Shown here: piece by piece, positions 1 to 12,000 of the stretch
How positions within the stretch are numbered: the stretch's first letter is position 1
How the letters are laid out: each line of letters starts with the position of its first letter
Source of the DNA: Rhodococcus jostii RHA1
GTDB taxonomy: Bacteria; Actinomycetota; Actinomycetes; Mycobacteriales; Mycobacteriaceae
DNA length: 64,000 nt
NCBI RefSeq assembly: GCF_000014565.1
Contig: NC_008268.1
Location: 5,832,501-5,896,500, forward strand
Reading direction: 5' to 3'
The notes under the pieces: generated by a model
Told to the model about the DNA's origin: nothing
What the model saw: only the letters and a program-made list of their open reading frames with translations
Databases searched by the model: none
Translations under genes and position numbers: made by a program

Positions 1-3000
1 ATCGGCGCCGACGCTGATTTCTTTGCCCTGGGCGGAAATTCGCTGTCCGCGACCCGGGTTGTCTCGCACCTGTCATCGATGTCCGGACGGCGTATCGGGG
101 TGCGCGACCTGTTCGACCGCCCCACCGTTGCCGCGCTCGCCGCCCTGATCGAGGAGGGCGGTGACCAGCGTCCACCGCTCGTCGCCGAGCACGCCGACCA
201 GCCGGCGCCGCTCGCCTACGCGCAGCAACGGCTGTGGTTGCTCAACCGGGTCGACCCCCACTCTCCCGCCTACAACGTGCCGTTCGCCGTCGACCTCGAC
301 GGGGACCTGGACGTCACTGCACTGGCTGCCGCCCTGCACGATGTGGTCACCCGGCACACCGTGCTGCGCACCGTCTTCCCGGACACCGAGACCGGGCCCG
401 TCCAGAAGGTCGTCCCCGCCGCCGTCGACCTCACGCCCACCGAGGACGAGGCCACCTTCGCCGTCCGCGGATTCGACCTCACCACCGAGCCACCACTGCG
501 CGCCGCCCTGTTCGAGGTTGCGCCCCACCGCCACACCGTCGTCGTGGTGCTGCACCACATCGCCGTCGACGGACTGTCGTTCGGTCCGCTGATCCGGGAC
601 GTGGTCAGCGCCTATCACGCGAGGACGTCCGGGCGTGTTCCCGACTGGGCACCGCTTCCCGTCGCCTACACCGACTACGCGCGGTGGCAGCGCCGCGTCC
701 TCGGCGACATCGCCGATCCTGACAGTCGTATGCGTCGCGAACTCGACTACTGGACCTCCGCCCTCGACGGCCTGCCCTCCCTGCTGCCGCTGCCCATCGA
801 CCGGCCACGGCCCGGCACCGACCGGCTGACCGCCCGGCACCTCCCGTTCTCGGTGCCCGCCGAGTTGCACCACCGCCTGGAAACAGTGGCCCGGGAGCAG
901 AACGCGACGCCGTTCATGGTGCTGCACGCCGCGCTCGCCGTCCTGTTGTCCAAGCTGACCGGTGCTGACGACGTCGCCATCGGAACACCCACGTCGGGGC
1001 GCATCGACCCGGCGCTCGACGACGTGGTCGGCATGTTCGTCGGCACCGTGGCCCTGCGCAGCCGGATCGACCCACGTGCTGGGTTCGACGCCCTACTCGC
1101 CGCCGTTCGGGAAACCGACCTCGCCGCGTTCGCTCATTCCGAGGTGCCGTTCGACCTGGTCGTGGATGCGGTCGCGCCCACCCGCTCGGTCGGGCATCAC
1201 CCTTTGTTCCAGGTGATGCTGGCGTACGACAGCTTCGGGTCTCTTCCTGCTGTGACGATGTCGGGGCTGGATGTGCGCGGCCGTGAACTGGGCACCGGCA
1301 CCAGCCGGTTCGACCTCGAGGTGTCGATAAGAGAACAGCGCGGCGAAGATGGTGAACCGGTCGGTCTCGACGGTGTATTCGTCTATCCGGCAGAGCTGTT
1401 CGACTCCGAGACGGTCGAGGGGTGGGCGGAGCGTCTGCTGCGGGTGCTGCGGGTGGTGACCACCGATGTGCAGGTGCTTGTGGGGTCGATCGACGTCCTC
1501 AGCGAGTCCGAACGCAACGCGAGTGTTTCGGGTCTCGACGGTGCACCACCGGAAGCGTCATCGTTGGCGGAACTGTTCGAGCGCCGCGCCGCAGAGAATC
1601 CCGACGCGGCGGCGATCACGTTCGGTGACACCACGGTGACCTACGGCGACCTGGATCACCGCTCCGCGGAGATGGCCGAGAGCCTGCGGGCGTCCGGCGT
1701 GGGAGCCGAAGATCTGGTTGCCCTCGTGCTGCCGCGCTCGGTCGATCTGGTGGTGGCGATGCTCGCGGTGATCCGCGCCGGTGCCGCGTACCTGCCCATC
1801 GACGTCGACTACCCCGCCGAGCGCATCCGTTACCTGCTCGACGACGCCGCGCCGACGGTCGTGATCTCCGAGATGCCGCAGGTGAGTGGCACTGTGTCCA
1901 CGGGTGCGTCTCGCCGCTCACCTGGGGGAGCGGCGTACGTGATCTACACATCGGGCTCCACCGGGCAGCCGAAGGGCGTGACAGTCACCCACGCCAACGT
2001 ACTGTCGCTGCTCGCGAACACACGCGAGGAATTCGGGTTCGGCCCGGGCGACGTGTGGACGATGTTCCACTCACACACCTTCGATTTCTCGGTCTGGGAG
2101 ATGTGGGGCGCCCTCACCACCGGCGGACGACTCGTACTGGTCGACCACTACCTCGCCCGCTCACCCCACGAATTCGCCGATCTGCTGGTGCGCGAAGGCG
2201 TCACTGTCCTCAACCAGACGCCGTCCGCCTTCGGGCAACTCGTCGAGCACATCGACAGCTCCTCGCTCCGGCTGCTGATCTTCGGCGGTGAGGCACTCGA
2301 CCACACGCTCGTGGCATCATGGCTCGGCCACCACCCGAACGTGCGCGCGGTCAACATGTTCGGCATCACCGAAACCACCGTGCACGTCACACGACACGAC
2401 CTGAAGTCGGGAGATGAGCGCCGGTCCGTGGGCAGGGCGCTGCCGGGACTGCGGACCTACGTTCTGGATGCGTCGCTGCATTCCGTGCCCCCGGGGACGG
2501 TCGGCGAACTGTACGTCTCCGGCGCACAGGTCGCGCGCGGCTACATGGGACGCTCCGCCCTCACCGCGGAACGGTTCGTCGCCGACCCCTTCACTCCCGG
2601 CACCCGCATGTACCGGACGGGAGACCTCGCCCGATACCGCTCGAACGGTGAACTCGACCACCTGGGCCGCGCCGACACCCAGGTGGCGGTGCGCGGCTAC
2701 CGCATCGAGCCCGGAGAGATCGAGGCGACACTTCTGCGGCGTCCCGACGTCGAGCACGCCGCAGTCATGCTGCGGGGCAGCGCCGTCGGCGACCAACTGG
2801 TGGCCTACGTGGTGAGCGCAGCGGACCCGCGCACACTCCTCGGCTACCTGCGGTCGGTGTTGCCCGAGTACCTCGTACCGGGCGCGGTGGTGCCCGTCCC
2901 GGCCTTCCCGCTGACCCCCAACGGGAAATTGGATCGTCATGCCCTGCCCGAACCGACCGTCCTCGCCGCGGACTCCCATGCACCCCACGGGCCGATCGAG

Positions 3001-6000
3001 GAAGTGGTCGCAGGTGTGTTCGCCGAGCTTCTCGGGGGCATCGAGGTCGGTGCCCGGCAGAGCTTCTTCGACCTGGGCGGCAACTCGTTGATCGCCACTC
3101 GGGTGGCCGCCCGGCTCAGCGCCGTCTTCGACACGGACGTGACGGTCCGCGACCTCTTCGAGGTGCCCACCGTCGCCGAACTGGCGACGCGGGTGGAGGA
3201 GCGGGCCGGGGACGGCCGCCGCCGACCGCCTCTGGTGCCAGCCGCCGCCGGTGAGCAGCTTCCGCTCTCGCCGGCGCAGGAACGCATGTGGATTCTCAAC
3301 CAGTTCGACACGGGCGCAGCCGGATACAATATTCCGCTCATCGTCCGACTCGACGGCGACCTCGACGTGGAGGCGCTGGCCGCCGCGGCACGCGACGTCG
3401 TGCAACGTCACCGCACCCTGCGCACCGTGTACCCACGGACCGCTGACGGTGTGCGGCAGATGGTGCTCGAGGCCCACGAGATCCCGCTGGACCTCACGGC
3501 GATCGCCATTCCCGACGACGCCGTCGACGCCCACGTCCGGGCCCTCACCGGTGACGGTTTCGACGTGGCCGCAGAACCGCCGCTGCGGGCGCGCCTCTAC
3601 CGGACCGCCGCAACCACCCACGTGCTCACCCTGGTGGTCCACCACATCGCCGCCGACGCATGGTCGCTGACCCCGCTGATCAGGGACACCCTGGAGGCGT
3701 ATCAGGCCCGGCTGGGTGGCGTCGGACCCCAATGGCCCTCGCTGCCTGTGCAATACAGCGACTACAGCATCTGGCAGCGTCGGATGCTGGCCGAGGGCAG
3801 CGAGAACACCGAGAACGCACTGTCGAACTACTGGTCGGGTGCCCTGGCGGGGCTGCCCGAACAGGTGACGCTCCCACCCGACCGTGCCCGCCCCGCCATC
3901 CCGTCGGGGGAGGGCGCCGCCCACTCGGTGGTGGTGGACGCCGCGCTGCACGAATCACTGACCGCGCTGGCGCGCACCTACCGGGCCACGACGTTCATGG
4001 TGTTGCACGCCGCACTCGCGGCGCTACTGTCTCGGTACAGCGGCAGCCGGGATGTGCCCATCGGCACCGCCGTAGCCGGCCGCACCGACCCGCAACTCGA
4101 TGACGTCGTCGGCATGTTCGCCAGCACCCTGGTGTTGCGGGCAACCGTCGACCCGACCGCCAGCTTCGCCGAACTGCTCGCCCAGGTACACGAACGTGAC
4201 ATCGCGGCCTACACCCACGCCGACATGCCGTTCGAGGCGCTGGTGGAGTTGCTCAACCCGCCGCGATCGGCATCGCACCACCCGCTGTTCCAGGTGGCAC
4301 TGTCGATGCAGCGACACCGCCCCGGACACCTCAGCCTGCCCGGGCTGACCGTGACCCCGGTGATCCCCGACGTCGAGCACGCGAACTTCGATCTGCAGCT
4401 CACCGTCGCCGAGCCCGGCCCCGATGAGCCGATGACACTCCACTTCGGCTACAACGCGGAACTCTACGACCACGCCACCGTCGTCGAGTTCGCAGCGCAG
4501 CTGGTGCGGTTCCTCGAGGCTGTCACGGCCAACCCCGACATCTCCGTGGGCGATGTGGACCTGCTCAGCGCGCGCGAGCGTTCCGTCCTGGTCCCCGCTA
4601 CCGGGCCCCGCACACCGGGCGCGCTGACGTTGCGGGACATGATCACTCGCGGCGCCCAGGCGGCGCCGGATGCCGTGGCGGTCCGCGACTCCGGCACACA
4701 ACTGACGTACCGGGAACTCGACGCCCGCTCCGACGTTGTCGCGCGCGAACTGCTCGAATCGGGTGTGCGGCCGGGTGAGGCCGTCGTCTGGTCGGCGCCT
4801 CGTTCGACCGAGTCGGTGGTGAGGTTGTGGGCGATCGCGAAAGCAGGCGTAGCGCCCGTTCTTATAGACCCGGCTCTGCCCGCAGCGCGGGTTGCCGTGA
4901 TGCGGGGCATCGCCGACAGCCTGCCGCGGGCGACCGGCACGGCGTACGTGGTGTTCACGTCCGGCACCACCGGCACACCCAAAGCTGTGGTGGTGACAGA
5001 CTCCGGCCTAGGCGCGCTGGACACGGACGTCGCGTCGCGCTTCGGCGCCGCACCGGGATCGCGCGTGCTGCACCGCGCCGCCGCCGGGTTCGACATGACC
5101 CTGCTCGAGGTACTGATCGCAGGTGCGTCCGGGGCCACACTCGTGATTGCCTCCGACACCGAGTTCGCCGGCCCCGCACTGGGTGAGCTGCTTCGCCGCG
5201 AACGGATCACCCACGCCTGTGTCACCCCCACTGTTCTCGCGACCGTCGGCGACTTCGCACTACCCGACCTGGAAGTACTGATGGTGGGTGGCGAGCGACT
5301 CGGAGCCGAACTGGTCGACCGTTGGGCCCCCGGTCGCCGGCTGATCAACGGCTACGGCCCCGCCGAGTCGACGATGTACACCATCGCGACTCGTCCGCTT
5401 TCGTCCGGAGTGCCGGTGACCATCGGCACACCCATCCCGGGCGTCGCCGCCCTCGTGCTCGACGAGCGGCTCCGCCCCGTGCCGGTGGGCGTGCCCGGTG
5501 AGCTGTACCTGTCGGGCGGTGCGCTGGCCCGCGGCTACGCCGGACAACCCGGGCTGACAGCGGAGCGCTTCGTCGCCGGACCGGACGGCGCACGCTTGTA
5601 CCGCACAGGTGACCTGGTGCGCTGGCGAGGCGGTGGCGAACTGGAGTACCTGGGACGCAACGACAGCCAGGTCAAGATCCGAGGTGTTCGCGTCGAACCG
5701 GGTGAGATCGATGCCGCCATCGCCCGAGTCGCCGATATCGACTTCGCGGCCACGATCGTGCGCCCCACACCCACCGGCTCCGACTCACTCGTCTCCTATG
5801 TGTTGCCGCAGCACGCAGGCTTCGACGCGGACGGACTACGGCGCCGCCTGGCCGAACTGCTGCCGTCGTACCTGGTACCGACGGCCGTCGTGGTGCTCGA
5901 TTCGCCGCCGCAGACGATCAACGGCAAGCTCGATCTGCGTTCCTTGCCCGCGCCCGATCTCGGTGCGGGTGAGCACGAACCGCCCGCCACGGATACCGAA

Positions 6001-9000
6001 CGTGCCGTGGCCGCGGTCTTCGCCGAAGTCCTCGGACTGCCCGGGGCCGGTCGCGGAGCGCACTTCTTCGATGCTGGTGGCAACTCGCTGCTGGCTACGC
6101 AACTGACCGCGCGGCTTTCCGAGGTGATGGGCCACCCGGTCCCGTTGCGTAGCCTCTTCGCCCACCCCACGATTGCCGAACTGGCCACCGTCCTCGACGG
6201 TGCCGTCCCCGAACCGGACCTGCGCCCCGCGCTCGTCTCGCAGCCGCGTCCGGATCGAATTCCATTGTCGCGCAGTCAGTACCGGATGTGGGCGCTCAAC
6301 CGTCGCGATCCGTCGTCCGCAGCCTACAACCAGCCCGCGACACTCCGCCTGGACGGGCCACTCGACGTGCTCGCGTTGTCGGCGGCGCTCGCGGACGTCG
6401 TTGCCCGGCACGAAGTACTGCGCACCCAGTACCCCGCCGCGGCGGGAGAACTGCCCCACCAGCGGATCCTCCCGGCAGGCGAACTGGACCTCACGCCCCG
6501 GGACACGCACCCGGAATCGGTGGAATCCGTGGTGGCCGCATTCGCGTCCGAGGGGTTCGACCTCACCTGCGAAATGCCCCTGCGGGTCCGGCTGCTGCAG
6601 ATCGGTCCCGACTCGCACGTGTTGGCTGTGGTGCTCCACCACATCGCCGCCGACGGCTGGTCGCTCACCCCTCTGGTGACTGACGTGCTCACTGCCTACG
6701 ACGCTCGTCGCGCCGGCCACGCACCCGGCTGGGTGCCGCTGTCCATCCACTTCGCCGACTACGCGCTGTGGGAGCAGGAACTGCTGCGCAGCGGGTACGC
6801 GGCGCGCGGTATCGAGCATTGGCGCCGCGCACTCGACGGCGCCGAGTCGGGTGCCGCACTCGTCCCGGATCGGCGACGGGGTACCGGCGCAGCGGAGGGC
6901 GCCGCCGAGGTGGTGACCTTCCGGATCCCCGCCGCGGTCCAGCGAGCGGTGCACCGGTTGGCTCACGACCACCGCGCCACGCCGTTCATGGTGCTGCACG
7001 CGGCGCTGTCGGTGCTGCTGTCGCGGCTCGGTGCCCAGCGCGACGTCACCGTTGCCACCGCGGTCGCCGGCCGCGGGGATCGCATCCTCGACCCGATGGT
7101 CGGAATGTTCGTCAACACCCTCGCGCTGCGGGCGCAGGTCCAGCCGGACATGCCGTTCGCGGGACTGCTGGCCCAGGTGCGCGACTTCGACGTGGATGCG
7201 TTCGAGCACGCCGACGTGCCCTTCGAATCGATCGCCGACCTGCTCGGGGGACGCACACCACAAGTCGCGCTGGCAGTGGAGAACCTCCACCTACCCGCCG
7301 TCGACGTGGCCGGCCTTCGAGTCGAAGTTCGGGAAGTCGATACCAACACAGCAAAATTCGATCTCCACGTGACAGTGCGCGAGCGATGGGACGGTAACGA
7401 TCCCGCAGGGATGGACGGCGCCGTCGCCTACTCCGCCGACCTGTTCGATCCCGCCACCGCCACCTCCCTGGCAGCCCAGCTGGGACAGGTGCTCGCGGCC
7501 GTCACACTCGATCCGCAGGTGATGGTGGGGGAGATCGCTCTGACGCCGGCACCGCCGCTCACCGGTGGGCCCGCGGACGACACCCGTATCCTCACCGACA
7601 TCTTCCTGTCCACCGCTGCCGAGCACCCCGACCGTCCGGCTCTCACCGACGGCACCCGGACACTGTCCTACCGCGAACTGGCCGAAGCATCGCAGCAGCG
7701 GGCCGGTCAGCTTCGCGACGCCGGCGCCGGTCCCGGAACGGTCGTAGAGATCTGTATGCCGCGCTCGATCGACTTCGTGGTCGAACTCTGGGCCGTCACC
7801 CGGACCGGAGCCACCTTCCTGCCGATCGACCCCACCCACCCCGCCGAACGCCGGGACGCGATGGTGGCGCAGGCGCAGGAGTCGGCGCAACCGTCGGTCG
7901 CGTACATCATCTACACGTCCGGATCGACCGGCACCCCGAAGGGCGTGGCCGTCACCCACCGCGGACTGGGCGCCCTCGCCGACGAAGCCGTCCGCCGGTA
8001 CCGAGCACACCCGCAGGCCCGGGTACTGCACGGCTACAACCCCACCTTCGACGCGGCGCTGCTCGAGATGCTGCTGGCCTTCCGCTCCGGTGCCTGCCTC
8101 GTGGTGGCACCCCCCGACGTCTACGGCGGCGCCGACCTGCAGCACCTGCTCACCGAGCAGAACGTGACGCACTACCTCTCCACACCCTCCGTCCTCGCCA
8201 CCCTCGAGCCGCGGAAACTGGACACCCTGCAGGTGGTCGCCGTGGGCGGCGAGGCTCTGAGCCCGGAGCAGGCCGCGGCCTGGAGCGAAGGGCAGCTGAT
8301 GCTCAACGCCTACGGACCCACCGAATCCACGGTGGTGGCCACCCTGGCTGAGGTGGGCGCCGACGTCACCATCGGCGCACCCGTCCCCGGCACGACAGCG
8401 ACGGTCCTGGACGACCGGCTGCGTCCGGTACCGCTCGGGGGCGTCGGCGAACTGTACCTGGAGGGACTGGGACTGGCCCTCGGCTACGTCGCCGACCCAG
8501 CGCTGACGGCCGCGAACTTCGTTGCCGGACAATCCGGAATCCGCCGTTACCGCACCGGTGACGTGGTGCACCGTCGCGTCGACGGCACACTGTCCTACGT
8601 CGGACGCGCCGACCGTCAGGTGAAGGTGCGCGGCATGCGCATCGAGCCCGCTGAGGTGGAAGCCGCCCTGCTGGTGCAGCCCGGTGTCACCCAGGCAGTG
8701 GTGCTGCTGCACCACGGACGGCTGGTCGCCTTCGTCACGGGGTCGGCTGTGGACGCCGAGTCGCTCCGCGCGCAATTGATCCGGCAACTCCCGGCACACC
8801 TGGTGCCGCAGCGGATCATGATCCGCGACAGCCTACCGCTCACGCCCAACGGCAAACTCGACGTGCAGGCGCTGGAAGCGAACGATATCGACAACGACAC
8901 CAACTCGTCGGAGCCGCTGCGGACCGTGACCGGGGAACTGGTTGCCGCGGTGTTCGCGGCAGTGCTCGGCGAGGTGAGCGTCGGTGCCCACAGCAACTTC

Positions 9001-12000
9001 TTCGACATCGGCGGCGACTCCCTCTCCGCCACCGCGGTGACAGGACGGCTGTCGGCGGCGTTCCGCGTGGACGTATCCGTCAGAGCGCTGTTCGAGCATC
9101 CCACCGCCGCCGGAATGGCCGTGTGGCTCGACCAGCGGCACACGGTCGCGACACGCATTCCCCTGGTGCGACGGAACCCTGATACCCGAATTCCATTGTC
9201 GCCGGCGCAACAACGGATGTGGCTGCTTCACCGCGTCGATCCGAGCGCATCCATGCACCATCTCGTGTTCGTGCATCGTCTCGGAGGTGACATCGACCTG
9301 GGCGCACTGCGGCACGCACTCGCGGACGTGGTGCAGCGGCATGCCGTGCTGCGCACCGTCTTTCCCATGGACGGCCGCGGACCTCACCAGATGATCGTCC
9401 CCGTGGACATCGACCTGCATCCCGTCCACGGCGCCGACGTGTCCGCCGAGGTCGCGGAATTCGTGCGGCGACCCTTCCGTCTGGAGTCGGAAACCCCGCT
9501 ACGCGTGCAACTGTGGTCCGAAGCCGACGGTGACCACGTGCTCGCTGCCGTAGTGCATCACATCGCGCTGGACGGCGGATCCATGGACCGGTTGGCCACC
9601 GACCTCGAGGCCGCCTACACCGCTCGCCGCGGAGGCCGCGAACCACAATGGGAGCCGCTCCCCGTCGATTACGCGGATTACAGCGTGTGGCTGCGCGGGG
9701 TCCTCGGCGACCCCGCGGACCCCGACAGTGTCGCCCGTGCTCAGCTCGACTACTGGACCCGGACGCTCGACGGCGTCGACGCCCCGATCGCGTTGCCCAC
9801 GGACCGTCCGCGGCCCGCCCGACCGAGCCACACGGGCGCCACTGTCGAGTGGACCCTGGACCCCGACGTGCGTCAACGGTTGTCCGACGTTGCCCGCAGC
9901 CAGGGCGTCACGGTGTTCATGGTGCTGCACGCGGCGCTCGCCGTTCTGCTGGCGCGCGAAGGTGGGCACCCGGACGTCGTGATCGGGACCGCCGTCGCCG
10001 GACGACCTGACCCGGCGCTCGACGCACTGGTGGGGATGTTCGTCGGCACCATCGCCTTGCGCACCGAAGTGAACTCTGCTGCAACCTTTGCCGCGCTCCT
10101 CGACCACGTGCGTTCGGTTGACCTCGACGCGTTCGCCCACGCCGATGTGCCGTTCGACGACGTGGTCGCTCGCGTGGCACCCCGCCGCTCTACCTCGTAC
10201 AACCCGCTGTTCCAGGTGATGCTCGCCTACCAACACGCCGCGCCGCGACCAGGCGGTCTGCCCGAAACCGAGACCGAGTCGATCGGATCAGCCACTACCA
10301 CCGCCGAATTCGACCTGGTGTGGGATTTCACGGAATCGGTGGGGGAGCTGACGCTGCGGCTGTTGTATGCCACGGACCTGTTCGACGACCCCACCGCCCG
10401 GGCGCTGGCGCAGCGCTTCGGTCGAATCCTCGACGCAGCCCTGACCGATCCATCCGAGGTGGTCGGCGACATCGACATCCTCGAGGCGAGCGAACGTGCG
10501 GCCCTTGTCAGTGGCCCTGCACGGAACTACCAGCCGAAGACTCTCGCCGAGATCTTCGAGACACAGGTCCGGGCCACCCCGCACGCCGTCGCCGTAGAAG
10601 ACGGCGGCGTGCAGTGGACATACGAAGAACTGGACGACGTGGCGGAACGGTGGGCCCGGGCGCTTTCGGACCGTGGCGTCGGACCCGAGGATGTGGTCGC
10701 GGTCGCCACCGGTCGTGGCCGGCACTGGGTGGCCGCCGTGTGGGCTGTGGCGAAAGCAGGCGCGGTCTGGCTGTCGCTGGACCCGACGCATCCCACCAAG
10801 CGCCTGGAATGGATGCTCGCCGACTCCCGTGCCGTGGTCGGGCTGACCGTGCCCGAACGCGTCGCCGAGCTCCCAGCCACAATCCCTTGGCTCCCACCCG
10901 TGAGTACTTATCAACCACCCGCGGTTAAGAAGTACTCACAGGTGGAGGGCGCCGCGTATGTGATCTACACATCCGGAACCACCGGAACGCCGAAGGGCGT
11001 CGTGGTGCCGCATCGCGGTCTGGTGAATGTGGTTGCTGCGCAGGCGCCGGTGCTCGACATCGACGGCGACGTGCGGGTTCTCCAGCTGGCCTCCCCGACC
11101 TTCGACGCCTCACTGTTCGAAATGCTCTACGCGCTGTCGTCCGGCGGCAGCCTGGTGATCGCCCCCGACTTCAGTTATGCCGGCGTTCAGCTGGCCGAGG
11201 TGGTGCGCCGGGAGCGCATCACCCACCTCGTCGCGACGCCCACCGTGCTGGCCACTCTCGATGCCGACAGCCTGGGTGACGAAGGGCCCCAGACCGTGGT
11301 GTCGGTCGGCGAACGCCTACCGTCCGCATTGGCGACGACCTGGGCGTCGGGTCATCGGCTCTTCAATGCCTACGGTCCCACTGAATTCACGATCCTGGCG
11401 TCGGTCGCAGGACCGCTCACGCCGGCAGGCGTCGATGACGGCGTCGACATCGGGGACGTGATCGACGCCGCCGCCGCCCTCGTGCTCGACCCGAGGCTGC
11501 ACCCGGTGCCCGACGGCGTGACCGGTGAGCTCTACCTGTCCGGAAGCAGCGTCGCCCGTGGCTACCTCGGACGGGGTGGTCTCACCGCAACGCAGTTCGT
11601 CCCCAATCCGTATGGGAAACCTGGCGACCGGATGTATCGCACCGGAGACCTCGTGCGCCGCAATGCACACGGTGCCCTGGACTATCTGGGACGTGACGAC
11701 GCTCAGGTGCAGCTGCACGGCATCCGCGTCGAACCTGCCGAGGTGGACGTCGCCTTGACGCGGCACTCCGACGTCCGGTTCGTGATCACCACGCCGGTCG
11801 TGGCTCCCGGTGGACAGCTCGTCCTCGTCTCCTACGTGGTGATGGAGCCGGACTCCACGCACACCCCCCACAGTGTGCGCGAATTCGCCCGCGCCGTCCT
11901 GCCCCGACATCTGGTACCGTCCGCCGTCGTCGTGCTCGACAGCCTGCCGGTTCTGCCGTCGGGCAAAGTCGACCGATCCGCGCTTCCCGAGCCGGAATTC

